This document shows, piece after piece, positions 1 through 6,550 of a DNA stretch of 7,606 nucleotides. A program made the position numbers and the translations under genes. The notes under the pieces are model-generated. The model was not told the origin of the DNA. It did not search any database and saw only the letters and a list, made by a program, of their open reading frames with translations. This DNA comes from Bacteroidota bacterium (GTDB lineage Bacteria > Bacteroidota > Bacteroidia > Flavobacteriales > Flavobacteriaceae), in the NCBI GenBank assembly GCA_024278565.1, contig JAJRSY010000183.1, positions 1-7,606 on the forward strand, given 5' to 3'. Positions within the stretch are counted from its first letter, which is position 1. Each line of letters begins with the position of its first letter.

Positions 1-776
1 ATACCTGAGAGTTGGTTGAAAAAAGCAATTAGAAATGCGAGTATCAATGGGGTTTTGAATTTCCCTGAAAACAGGCTTTCGCGTACGTTGCCTACAGATA
101 CACTTTCTTTTATTTCTTTTAGTTTTGACAAAGCCAGCTGTTCATCAAAAATCAAACGAAGTGTTTTTAATGCTCCTGCATCATCTCTTTTAGTGATGGC
201 CAACCATCTTGGGCTTTTGGGTATTTGAAGCACCATAACGGTATAGAGCAATGCTGGTATCGCTTCAACGCCGAGCATCCAGCGCCAATCGTTGGCACCT
301 CCGAATCCCTGTAACAAATAATTGGATATGAAAGCGATTAAAATTCCCAGAACCAGATTGAACTGGTAAAGTGCCCCTAGTTTGCCCCTGTTTTCCGGTG
401 ATGATATTTCTGATATATATATGGGGGCCGCGACCGAAGATACACCTACCCCCAAACCACCAACAAACCTGAAAAAAGAGAATAGGTACGGATCTGTGGC
501 AAAGGCTGAACCCAAGGCTGAAACCGTGTACAGCACGCCGATCCAAAAAAGGGTGTTTTTTCGTCCAAAACGATCGGCAGGTATACTTCCTAGAAGCGAA
601 CCTACAACGGTACCCCAAAGGGCCATTGACATTATGAACGTGCCATGAAACAGGGGTGAGGTGCTCCAAAGCTCTTTGATAGGTAGATTTGCCCCGCTAA
701 TAACCACTGTATCAAAGCCGAATAAAAAGCCCGAAAGGGCAGCGGTAAGCGAAATACGAAATATTTTAGTGAACAT
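1..776 (-). CDS. MFS sugar porter (sugar:H+ symporter family), 3' end outside window
   Basis: Inner-membrane sugar transporter of the sugar porter branch of the major facilitator superfamily, probably a proton symporter. The visible 258 codons cover about TM1-TM6, the central loop and the start of TM7. Family signatures appear in order: GFLFGFDTVVISG in TM1 (about 16-28), the loop 2-3 motif ADRFGRK (67-73), RFVGGLGVG (103-111), PIYISEI followed by NRGKLGALYQ (118-138), WRWMLG (164-169), the end-of-TM6 motif PKSPRWL (186-192, usually PESPRWL) and the TM7 sugar-binding motif NQLSGI at the window edge. The ATG at 774-776 is preceded by an in-frame TGA about 36 bp upstream, and no other ATG lies between. 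The gene is broken only by the window edge; no frameshift is seen. Substrate is not determinable; xylose, glucose, galactose or arabinose are all possible. Family call is firm. Confidence 0.93.
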   Translation of the reverse strand, partial: MFTKIFRISLTAALSGFLFGFDTVVISGANLPIKELWSTSPLFHGTFIMSMALWGTVVGSLLGSIPADRFGRKNTLFWIGVLYTVSALGSAFATDPYLFSFFRFVGGLGVGVSSVAAPIYISEISSPENRGKLGALYQFNLVLGILIAFISNYLLQGFGGANDWRWMLGVEAIPALLYTVMVLQIPKSPRWLAITKRDDAGALKTLRLIFDEQLALSKLKEIKESVSVGNVRESLFSGKFKTPLILAFLIAFFNQLSG

Positions 777-794
777 GGTCTTGTTGGTTTTCTG

Positions 795-827
795 TAAAGC
801 TAGTGTAATGATTCATAAAAAAGGCAA
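795..827 (-). promoter_or_regulatory. Possible promoter for the sugar porter gene
   Basis: On the minus strand TTG (827-825) is followed after 22 bp by TAGCTTTA (802-795), a 7/8 match to the Bacteroidota -7 consensus TAnnTTTG. The spacing is within the range known for the primary sigma factor of this phylum. The -7 element ends 18 bp before the ATG of the porter gene. Such short motifs occur by chance, so this is tentative. Confidence 0.3.
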
Positions 828-858
828 CTAATTTTTCGCTCTTTTTACTTTATGCTTC

Positions 859-884
859 GTTAAAATTTTTAACCGTAGCTACGG
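859..884. repeat. Two abutting palindromes in the porter leader
   Basis: Positions 859-873 form GTTAAAA-T-TTTTAAC (7-bp arms, one central base). Sharing the final C, positions 873-884 form the perfect 12-bp palindrome CCGTAGCTACGG. TATGCTT occurs on both sides (851-857 and 886-892). The block lies in a 219-bp gene-free stretch (777-995), about 85 bp upstream of the porter start. It resembles intergenic elements I associate with flavobacterial genomes, but that is recollection. There is no T-tract directly after it, so a simple terminator is unlikely. Confidence 0.5.
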
Positions 885-933
885 CTATGCTTATAAATCT
901 TGCCTTGCCTAAAGAAAAAATGGCATAAAAATT

Positions 934-1037
934 CTAGTCACCTTTCTTACAAATCATCACACTAGCAAAAAAACCAAGACCAATAAAAGTGACTGCTATG
1001 GTACTACTGTTATGGGTTTTAGGGTATCTATTTTTTT
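934..1037 (-). other. Out-of-frame transmembrane tail following the A7 tract
   Basis: In the -1 frame relative to the lipoprotein ORF, the sequence after the A7 run reads NRYPKTHNSS, then the hydrophobic stretch TIAVTFIGLGFFASVMIC, then KKGD and a TAG at 936-934. A hydrophobic helix closed by two lysines is typical of a C-terminal membrane anchor. This frame has no start of its own: a TGA lies upstream at about 1067-1065. The arrangement suggests the C-terminal exposure of the same gene in another phase, caused by mutation, sequencing indel or slippage at the A run. A chance hydrophobic reading of T-rich DNA remains possible. Confidence 0.45.
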
Positions 1038-1229
1038 CGATGTTTCCTTTTTCAGTTCTTTCTCAGGATGGGTTTCAGTTGGGTTTTGTAAATCGTGTTC
1101 AAGGGTAGGGGTTTCGCTAGAGTTAGGCTCCTTCGAAGGAATAGCTATTTTTATTGGCAGGGTATCTCTACAAGAAATAAAACAAACGGAAAGGACTACC
1201 ACTAAGTATGTAATTTGGGAAAATTTCAT
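996..1229 (-). CDS. Small putative lipoprotein, probably frameshifted near its 3' end
   Basis: A 77-codon ORF with a type II signal peptide: a short basic start (MKFSQ), a hydrophobic core TYLVVVLSVCF and a lipobox-like FISC with the acylated Cys at residue 20. The mature part is polar, rich in Pro, Thr, Glu and Lys, and low-complexity, as in a tether or linker. The ATG at 1227-1229 is 27 bp after the waaA stop, suggesting cotranscription with waaA. I do not recognise a family. The frame reaches TAG soon after a run of seven A on the coding strand (1037-1031). One inserted A there would extend it into a transmembrane tail ending at 934, giving 98 residues, so the annotated C-terminus (IDTLKPITVVP) may be an artefact or a decayed end. 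Confidence 0.6.
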   Translation of the reverse strand: MKFSQITYLVVVLSVCFISCRDTLPIKIAIPSKEPNSSETPTLEHDLQNPTETHPEKELKKETSKKIDTLKPITVVP

Positions 1230-1256
1230 AGCCGATTGAAAAAGTTTAAACCAGTT

Positions 1257-2492
1257 CTATAATAAGGTACAAATGTAGGCCACGACTTGGATGCTCGCCC
1301 CTTTGTTTTTTGAAATGTAAGACGCATTTATGTCCCCGGCTTTTTTGAGCAGTTCAGGGTCGTTAAGTAGTTTCTTTAAAAGATTAGCAAAACCATCTGC
1401 ATCTGAAATGGGAAGTATTCCTTTCAGGGCAACCAGTTCCTTGGCCTCATTGAACCCCTTGTAATTAGGCCCTATAAGTACAGGAATCCCGTAAACGGCC
1501 GGTTCCAACGTATTGTGCAGCCCAGTTGCAAACCCGCCGCCTACATAGGCAATATCGGCATAGCTGTAGATTTTGGTCAACAGGCCAATAGTGTCGATTA
1601 TGAGTACTTCACTGTCTTGTAGGCTGCTTTCACCCATTTTCGAATAGCATACGGTTTTCTTTGAAATGGTATTGGCAAGGGCAACTATTTTATCGGGTTT
1701 AATGGTGTGCGGCGCCAGTACCAACTTTATATTTTCTGGGGCCTTATTAATATAATCTACTAAGATGGCCTCATCTTCGGGCCAGGTGCTTCCAGCAACC
1801 AAACACAGTTTATCATGTTTAAAACTATTCATGAACGATAGGCTATTGTCACGATCCAATATCTCAGAAACGCGATCCAAACGAGTATCGCCACTAATAG
1901 TGGTGTTATTTATGCCGATGGATGCCAACAATTGTTTTGAGCTATCATCTTGAACGAATAAATGCGTAAAAGTAGATAGCGACTTGCGCAAATACCCACC
2001 ATAACTTTTAAAATAAATTTGATTTTTATTGAATAGCGCAGATACCAATAGCGTCGGAATTTGTTTTTGCTTCAATGTGTTCAAAAACGTCGGCCACACC
2101 TCATACTTCACAAAAATAGCCACTTTGGGATTGACAAGTTCAACAAAACGTTTGGCATTCTGCTGTGTATCGAATGGCAAATAGGTAACCACATCGGCAA
2201 CCTTTGTGTTTTTTTTCACCTCATAGCCCGAAGGCGAAAAAAAAGTGACCACTATTTTATAGGATGGATATTGAATTTTCAGCTTTTCAATGATGGGAAG
2301 CCCTTGTTCAAATTCGCCCAAAGAGGCGGCATGTAACCAAATCACCGAGTCATTTTCTGTAATGGTCTCCTCTAATCGCCCAAATGTTTCTTTTCTTCCA
2401 TCCACAAAAAGTTTCATTTTCGGACTAAAGAACGCCGCTATTTTGAGAAAAAACCACGCAATATGGGCTATAAGGTTATAGATATAATTCAA
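1257..2492 (-). CDS. waaA: 3-deoxy-D-manno-octulosonic acid transferase (Kdo transferase, GT30)
   Basis: Transfers Kdo from CMP-Kdo to the lipid A precursor, the first inner-core step of lipopolysaccharide assembly, on the cytoplasmic face of the inner membrane. The 411-residue length is normal. An N-terminal hydrophobic anchor (about 4-23) is followed by WLHAASLGE, with the expected catalytic Glu at 60. Next come VTFFSPSGYE (82-91), KYEVWP (129-134), GDTRLDRV (201-208), the donor-site motifs AGSTWPEDE (233-241) and APHT (260-263), and GGGFATGLHNTLEPA (318-332). The start is TTG at 2492-2490: no ATG lies between the upstream in-frame TGA and residue 26, and starting at Met26 would delete the anchor. 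An AAAGGA seven bases upstream supports TTG. Transcribed divergently from the aminotransferase gene; a small lipoprotein ORF follows 27 bp downstream. Confidence 0.95.
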   Translation of the reverse strand: MNYIYNLIAHIAWFFLKIAAFFSPKMKLFVDGRKETFGRLEETITENDSVIWLHAASLGEFEQGLPIIEKLKIQYPSYKIVVTFFSPSGYEVKKNTKVADVVTYLPFDTQQNAKRFVELVNPKVAIFVKYEVWPTFLNTLKQKQIPTLLVSALFNKNQIYFKSYGGYLRKSLSTFTHLFVQDDSSKQLLASIGINNTTISGDTRLDRVSEILDRDNSLSFMNSFKHDKLCLVAGSTWPEDEAILVDYINKAPENIKLVLAPHTIKPDKIVALANTISKKTVCYSKMGESSLQDSEVLIIDTIGLLTKIYSYADIAYVGGGFATGLHNTLEPAVYGIPVLIGPNYKGFNEAKELVALKGILPISDADGFANLLKKLLNDPELLKKAGDINASYISKNKGASIQVVAYICTLL

Positions 2493-2499
2493 ATCAAGA

Positions 2500-2505
2500 T
2501 CCTTT
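2500..2505 (-). promoter_or_regulatory. Ribosome binding site deciding the TTG start of waaA
   Basis: The minus strand reads AAAGGA at 2505-2500, complementary to the 16S rRNA 3' end, with a 7-base spacer before TTG (2492-2490). This is the clearest SD-like site in a window where most starts have none, and it compensates for the non-ATG start codon. Confidence 0.6.
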
Positions 2506-2552
2506 ACGGCTAAATTACACTTCTTTGAATAAAATCATTGCGGGTCGTTTCG

Positions 2553-2560
2553 TATTTTTG
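2553..2560 (+). promoter_or_regulatory. -7 promoter element of the aminotransferase gene
   Basis: TATTTTTG is a full match to TAnnTTTG and lies 56 bp before the aminotransferase ATG, inside the 124-bp divergent region shared with waaA. No TTG sits at the preferred distance: the nearest are 12 bp (2538-2540) and 25 bp (2525-2527) upstream, so the -33 element is weak or absent. On the opposite strand TAATTTAG (2517-2510) is a weaker candidate -7 element for waaA. Confidence 0.4.
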
Positions 2561-2616
2561 CTCTTTCATTAGCCCTTTAGGTTTTAAGGGGTTGTTTTAT
2601 AATATAATCTGTCTTT

Positions 2617-3771
2617 ATGAAAAAGATTCAAATGGTAGATCTCAAAGGTCAATACCTACCCATCAAAGAAAAAATCAACAGCTCGATAGCTACTATTTTA
2701 GAAACTTCTGCTTTCATAAACGGGCCTGAGGTAAAAGCATTTCAAAAAGAACTTGAAAATTATTTGGGAGTAAAACACGTGATACCCTGTGCCAATGGCA
2801 CCGATGCTCTACAGATAGCCATGATGGGCTTGGGCCTTCAGCCAGGTGATGAGGTGATTACTGCCGATTTTACCTTTGCGGCCACCGTTGAGGTCATTGC
2901 GTTATTGCAATTGACCCCGGTATTGGTAGATGTTGACCCCGATACATTCAACATAGATGTCGCTGCCATTGAAAGGGCAATTACCCCTAGAACCAAGGCT
3001 ATTGTACCTGTACATTTATTCGGACAATGTGCTGATATGAATGCGATTTTGGATCTAGCAAAAAAGCACGAATTATATATGATAGAAGACAATGCCCAGG
3101 CCATTGGGGCGGATTATACGTTCAAAAACGGAAAAAAACAAAAGGCCGGAACCATGGGCCATGTAGGAACCACATCTTTTTTTCCTTCGAAAAATTTAGG
3201 GTGTTATGGTGATGGCGGTGCGATCTTCACCAATGATGATGATCTGGCACATACACTAAGGGGCATCGTAAACCACGGTATGTATGAGCGTTACCATCAT
3301 GATGTGGTGGGGGTAAATTCTCGGCTTGATTCTATTCAGGCTGCGGTTTTAAGGGTCAAGCTCCCTAAACTAGACGGGTATTGTGATGCAAGAAGAGAAG
3401 CGGCCCGTAACTATTCAAAAGCCTTTGAGGGTCAAAAAAGTATTATGTCACCAAAAATGGCAAACCATTGTAATGGTAGTACCGACCCTTATGACTGCCA
3501 CGTCTTTCATCAATACACCCTGAAAATCACCAACGGAAAACGTGATGTCCTAGTGCAACATTTGAGTGAAAAAAAAATACCTTGTGGTGTGTATTACCCA
3601 ATTCCGTTGCACCTTCAAAAAGCCTATAAAGATAAGCGGTACAAAGAAGAAGATTTTCAGGTAACCAATCAATTGATAAAAGAAGTGATTTCTTTGCCCA
3701 TGCATACGGAGTTGGATGATGAACAGATCGACTATATAACAACCACCGTCATCGATTTTGTAAATGACTGA
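2617..3771 (+). CDS. DegT/DnrJ/EryC1/StrS-family sugar aminotransferase
   Basis: PLP-dependent aminotransferase (fold type I) that converts a keto-sugar nucleotide to an amino sugar, normally using glutamate. Acts in the cytoplasm in surface-glycan or LPS precursor synthesis. Family features in the 384 residues: ANGTDAL at 59-65 (phosphate-cup Thr), DFTFAATVEVI (84-94), PVHLFGQ (131-137), IEDNAQAIGA (156-165) with Asp158 and Gln161 at the cofactor ring, and SFFPSKNLGCYGDGGA (187-202) with Lys192 as the Schiff-base lysine. These are followed by RGIVNHGM and NSRLDSIQAA (234-243) and the C-terminal PCGVYYPIPLHLQ (322-334). Start ATG at 2617 gives the usual MKKIQMVDLKGQY opening; no SD is visible. 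galE follows 161 bp downstream on the same strand. No dehydratase or ketoreductase for the same sugar is in the window, so the product sugar is unknown. Confidence 0.93.
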   Translation: MKKIQMVDLKGQYLPIKEKINSSIATILETSAFINGPEVKAFQKELENYLGVKHVIPCANGTDALQIAMMGLGLQPGDEVITADFTFAATVEVIALLQLTPVLVDVDPDTFNIDVAAIERAITPRTKAIVPVHLFGQCADMNAILDLAKKHELYMIEDNAQAIGADYTFKNGKKQKAGTMGHVGTTSFFPSKNLGCYGDGGAIFTNDDDLAHTLRGIVNHGMYERYHHDVVGVNSRLDSIQAAVLRVKLPKLDGYCDARREAARNYSKAFEGQKSIMSPKMANHCNGSTDPYDCHVFHQYTLKITNGKRDVLVQHLSEKKIPCGVYYPIPLHLQKAYKDKRYKEEDFQVTNQLIKEVISLPMHTELDDEQIDYITTTVIDFVND

Positions 3772-3811
3772 TTGCCTAGATGCTTATTTTGCACTTTTAG
3801 AAAATGAACTG

Positions 3812-3832
3812 CCTCGATGCAAGCATCCGAGG
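3812..3832. repeat. Hairpin repeat, CCTCGATGC / GCATCCGAGG
   Basis: Arms 3812-3820 and 3823-3832 pair with a single bulged C at 3827; sterically the loop is CAAG. TGCCTCGATGC at its left edge is echoed with one mismatch at 3773-3783 (TGCCTAGATGC), right after the aminotransferase stop. No T-run follows immediately, so it is not a clear intrinsic terminator. It lies in the 161-bp gap before galE. Confidence 0.55.
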
Positions 3833-3882
3833 TGTCAAATTCAAAAAAAACAAATTCCAAATTCCAAAAAATATGGAAAATA

Positions 3883-3904
3883 CGATGCAAGCACCGGGGA
3901 ATTA
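3883..3904. repeat. Second, diverged copy of the CGATGCAAGCA repeat
   Basis: CGATGCAAGCA at 3883-3893 repeats 3815-3825 exactly and continues CCGGGGAATTA. The reverse complement of that end begins TAATTCCCCG, which also opens the repeat block at 6486. The copy has lost much of its hairpin. Between the two copies lie short A-rich repeats (AAATTCCAAATTCCAAA at about 3852-3868). Confidence 0.5.
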
Positions 3905-3932
3905 AACCCTAAGAGATTAAACGATTAAAAAC

Positions 3933-4952
3933 ATGAAAATTCTCGTAACAGGAGGTTTAGGGTTTATAGGCTCACATACCGTAGTTGAATTACAGAACGA
4001 AGGTTTTGAGGTAGTCATCATTGATGACTGCTCAAACTCGACTGAAAAAGTGCTAGATGGTATTTCAGCCATTACCGGCACAACGCCCCTTTTTGAGAAA
4101 TTAGACTTGAAAGAGAAAGATAAGGTGTCCGATTTTTTCAAAAGGCACCAAGATGTACAAGGTGTAATTCACTTTGCGGCTTCAAAGGCGGTAGGCGAAA
4201 GTGTAGAAAAACCCCTATTGTATTACGAGAACAACATAGGCACCTTGGTATATCTTCTTAAAGAACTTTCTCAAAAAAATAAAGCAAGTTTTATTTTCAG
4301 CTCTTCTTGTACGGTATATGGTCAGGCCGATGAAATGCCAATTACGGAGAACGCACCCGTTAAAGTAGCAGAATCTCCATACGGTAATACAAAGCAAATG
4401 GGCGAAGAAATTATTGCCGATACGTGCAGAGTAGCACCAAACTTAAACGCTATCGCACTTCGTTATTTTAACCCCATGGGGGCGCACCCCAGCACTGAGA
4501 TTGGTGAACTGCCCATTGGTGTTCCTCAGAATTTGGTTCCGTTCATTACCCAAACTGGTGTAGGTATTCGAAAAGAACTATCGGTTTTTGGTGATGATTA
4601 CCCAACTCCTGATGGTACTGCTGTACGTGATTACATTTATGTAGTGGATTTGGCCAAGGCCCATGTGATTGCTTTAAAGAGGTTACTTAATCAAAAAAAC
4701 AGTGATAATTTCGAGGTGTTCAATGTGGGTACGGGTAAAGGTAGTAGTGTTTTAGAGGTTATTCAAAGCTTTGAAAAAGTCTCGGGTAAAAAACTCAATT
4801 ATAAAATAGTCAACAGAAGGGCTGGTGATATCACTTCGGCCTATGCCGATACCACAAAGGCCAACCAGATTTTGGGATGGCGATCGGAATACACCCTGGA
4901 CCAGGCCATGAAATCGGCTTGGGACTGGGAGCAAAAAATCAAGGGGCAGTAG
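3933..4952 (+). CDS. galE: UDP-glucose 4-epimerase
   Basis: Interconverts UDP-glucose and UDP-galactose (some homologues also the N-acetylhexosamine forms) with bound NAD+, in the cytoplasm. It feeds galactose catabolism and galactose-containing surface glycans. An extended short-chain dehydrogenase of 339 residues, the normal length. Rossmann motif TGGLGFIGSH at 6-15; DDCSNS at 31-36 around the NAD adenosine; HFAASKAVGES (80-90); SSSCTVYG (123-130), where Cys replaces the common Ala; and the catalytic YxxxK as Tyr150-Lys154. These are followed by RYFNPMGAHPS (177-187), RDYIYVVDLAKAH and FNVGTGKGSSV near the C-terminus. Start ATG 3933 gives the canonical MKILVTGG; no SD. Same strand as the aminotransferase 161 bp upstream, so probably the same surface-polysaccharide transcription unit. 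Confidence 0.96.
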   Translation: MKILVTGGLGFIGSHTVVELQNEGFEVVIIDDCSNSTEKVLDGISAITGTTPLFEKLDLKEKDKVSDFFKRHQDVQGVIHFAASKAVGESVEKPLLYYENNIGTLVYLLKELSQKNKASFIFSSSCTVYGQADEMPITENAPVKVAESPYGNTKQMGEEIIADTCRVAPNLNAIALRYFNPMGAHPSTEIGELPIGVPQNLVPFITQTGVGIRKELSVFGDDYPTPDGTAVRDYIYVVDLAKAHVIALKRLLNQKNSDNFEVFNVGTGKGSSVLEVIQSFEKVSGKKLNYKIVNRRAGDITSAYADTTKANQILGWRSEYTLDQAMKSAWDWEQKIKGQ

Positions 4953-5033
4953 GGTCGAAATTCAAGTGCTGTTATCCGTATTGGATAGTTTCATGGAAGG
5001 GTTTCCTGTGAAAATCAGAAAGATGGTTTTAGG

Positions 5034-5063
5034 TTGTGGTAAGTGGAAATATACGTATATTTC
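5034..5063 (+). promoter_or_regulatory. Candidate promoter of the amidohydrolase gene
   Basis: TTG (5034-5036) is followed after 19 bp by TATATTTC (5056-5063), a 7/8 match to TAnnTTTG at the favoured spacing. Transcription would start roughly 15 bases before the ATG at 5086. The -7 element lies in the right half of the perfect palindrome at 5041-5068, so a protein bound there would block it. Confidence 0.4.
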
Positions 5064-5068
5064 CACTT
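5041..5068. promoter_or_regulatory. Perfect 28-bp palindrome, candidate operator (or terminator)
   Basis: AAGTGGAAATATAC at 5041-5054 is followed directly by its exact reverse complement at 5055-5068, ending 17 bp before the amidohydrolase ATG. A dimeric regulator site overlapping the promoter is one reading. The other is an intrinsic terminator for galE, since TTGTTTT follows on the plus strand and the RNA could form a 12-bp stem with an ACGU loop. The stem is AT-rich, which favours the first reading slightly. A smaller palindrome, TTGATATCAA, follows at 5072-5081. Confidence 0.5.
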
Positions 5069-5085
5069 GTTTTGATATCAAGCTT

Positions 5086-6369
5086 ATGACCATGAGAAAA
5101 ATATCCTTCGTACTGACCCTATTTACAATTTCCATTCTATCTGCCCAAGACGTGTATTTACAATGCGGCACGATCATTGATACCAAATCGGGCAAGGTGT
5201 TGTCTGAAAAGACCATTGTGGTGTCGGCCAATAAAATAAAGAGCATTCAAAACGGGTACCTGCCAGGTTCCGGTACCGATACCGTAATCGATTTAAAGAA
5301 TAAGACCGTCTTGCCCGGTTTAATCGATATGCACGTTCATATAGAGTCAGAATTCAATCCTCAGGTTTATATCAAAAAGTTTATCGACAATGAGGCCGAT
5401 GTGGCTTTTGCATCTACCGTTTTTGCAAAAAAGACCCTTTTGGCAGGTTTTACAACCGTAAGGGATCTAGGCGGTTCAGGGGTCAATATAGCCTTACGTG
5501 ATGCCATTAACAAGGGGTTGGTCGAAGGTCCCAGAATTTTCACGGCAGGTAAGGCCATCGCTACAACAGGAGGGCATGCAGACCCAACAAATGGCAACCG
5601 AAAAAATTTAATGGGAAATCCCGGTCCAAAAGAAGGCGTTGTAAATTCACCTGAAGATGGTAAAAAAGCAGTTCGTCAGCGTTATAAAAACGGAGCCGAT
5701 GTTATTAAAATAACGGCAACCGGTGGCGTGCTCAGCGTTGCCAAAAACGGGCAAAATCCACAATTCACCATTGAAGAGATAAAAGCCATAACAAGTACCG
5801 CAAAAGATTACGGTATGCTAACGGCCGCCCACGCTCATGGCGATGAAGGTATGCAGCGTGCCATAAAAGGCGGTATCAATACCATTGAGCACGGCACCAT
5901 GATGAGCGATGAAACCATGGAGCTGATGAAAAAGCACAACGTATTTTTAGTGCCGACCATCACAGCGGGCAAACAGGTAGAAGAGAAAGCAAAAATAAAA
6001 GGCTTTTTTCCTGAAGTGGTAGCAAAGAAAGCTGCTGCAATAGGGCCGTTAATTCAAGATATGTTCAAAAGAGCCTATAAAAAAGGTGTGCCCATTGCCT
6101 TTGGTACAGATGCAGGGGTTTTTCCACATGGCCTCAACGCTAAAGAATTTGGGTATATGGTCGAAGCGGGAATGCCCTTGATGGAGGCCTTAAAGTCAGC
6201 TACCGTTACCAATGCCGAATTATTGGGCATGGGTGGCGAGCTTGGTCAATTGAAAGAAGGGTTTATAGCGGACATTATAGCTGTAGAAGAACATCCCGAA
6301 AAAAATGCTGCCACCTTAGAGAAGGTTGTTTTTGTCATGAAAGAAGGGGTGGTCTATAAAAATGAGTAG
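5086..6369 (+). CDS. Secreted metal-dependent amidohydrolase (imidazolonepropionase/prolidase-like)
   Basis: Amidohydrolase-superfamily enzyme, likely zinc-dependent and exported to the periplasm or beyond. Numbering from Met at 5086 (427 residues): signal peptide MTMRKISFVLTLFTISILSA, cleaved around AQ-D; an N-terminal beta-domain with GTIIDTKSGKVL; then PGLIDMHVH with metal ligands His83 and His85; DVIKITATGG with Lys208 as the probable carboxylated lysine; AAHAHG with His249; TIEHG with His269; and FGTDAG with Asp342. The tail GELGQLKEGFIADIIAVEEHP is typical of the superfamily. ATG at 5092 is an equally good start. A longer reading from GTG 4966 adds 40 residues lacking secretory character and is rejected. 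Relatives include Xaa-Pro dipeptidases and other amide- or ring-cleaving enzymes; substrate is unknown. galE ends 133 bp upstream, but the palindrome and promoter between them suggest separate control. Confidence 0.9.
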   Translation: MTMRKISFVLTLFTISILSAQDVYLQCGTIIDTKSGKVLSEKTIVVSANKIKSIQNGYLPGSGTDTVIDLKNKTVLPGLIDMHVHIESEFNPQVYIKKFIDNEADVAFASTVFAKKTLLAGFTTVRDLGGSGVNIALRDAINKGLVEGPRIFTAGKAIATTGGHADPTNGNRKNLMGNPGPKEGVVNSPEDGKKAVRQRYKNGADVIKITATGGVLSVAKNGQNPQFTIEEIKAITSTAKDYGMLTAAHAHGDEGMQRAIKGGINTIEHGTMMSDETMELMKKHNVFLVPTITAGKQVEEKAKIKGFFPEVVAKKAAAIGPLIQDMFKRAYKKGVPIAFGTDAGVFPHGLNAKEFGYMVEAGMPLMEALKSATVTNAELLGMGGELGQLKEGFIADIIAVEEHPEKNAATLEKVVFVMKEGVVYKNE

Positions 6370-6485
6370 CACTACAAAAGAATAAAAGTGGTTATCACAT
6401 AAAAATGGGTCTTTCCAATAGTGCCGTTCTCCGGCGAAAATCACAAGACATAAAACGCGACAAAAAATCAGGGGTTCAATCTAAA

Positions 6486-6540
6486 TAATTCCCCGAGGGC
6501 TCTGCCTCGGGCCTGCCGCCCGCTAGGGCGGGGATGAATT
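6486..6540. repeat. Compound inverted repeat with two GC-rich hairpins
   Basis: Outer arms AATTCCCC (6487-6494) and GGGGATGAATT (6530-6540) pair apart from three bases. Inside are two hairpins: CCCGAGG (6492-6498) with CCTCGGG (6505-6511), and CCGCCC (6516-6521) with GGGCGG (6526-6531) around a GCTA loop. The block opens with TAATTCCCCG, shared in reverse with the repeat at 3883-3904. The stretch between the amidohydrolase stop and here (6370-6485) holds only a minor GCCG/CGGC hairpin at 6423-6435 and no convincing gene. Confidence 0.6.
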
Positions 6541-6550
6541 CCTATTAATG

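Noticed and set aside
265..669. 134-codon minus-strand ORF
   Set aside because: It lies out of frame inside the sugar porter gene, which has strong family motifs throughout; the ORF product shows no domain character.
1012..1239. 75-codon plus-strand ORF opposite the small lipoprotein
   Set aside because: Shadow of the minus-strand gene, with an unremarkable Phe/Ser-rich translation; the opposite strand has a signal peptide and lipobox and follows waaA closely.
3812..3904. Short CRISPR-like array, because CGATGCAAGCA is repeated
   Set aside because: Only two clear copies, units are palindromic and diverged, spacing is irregular and no cas genes are present.
4966..5085. N-terminal extension of the amidohydrolase from GTG 4966
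   Set aside because: It would place 40 non-secretory residues before a clear signal peptide and would run through the 28-bp palindrome and its putative promoter.
6423..6435. GCCG/CGGC hairpin as terminator of the amidohydrolase gene
   Set aside because: Only four base pairs and followed by A-rich rather than T-rich sequence on the plus strand.
6405..6488. 27-codon ORF beginning MGLSNSAVLRRK
   Set aside because: No SD, no recognised family, and its stop falls within the repeat boundary; too short to support as a gene.
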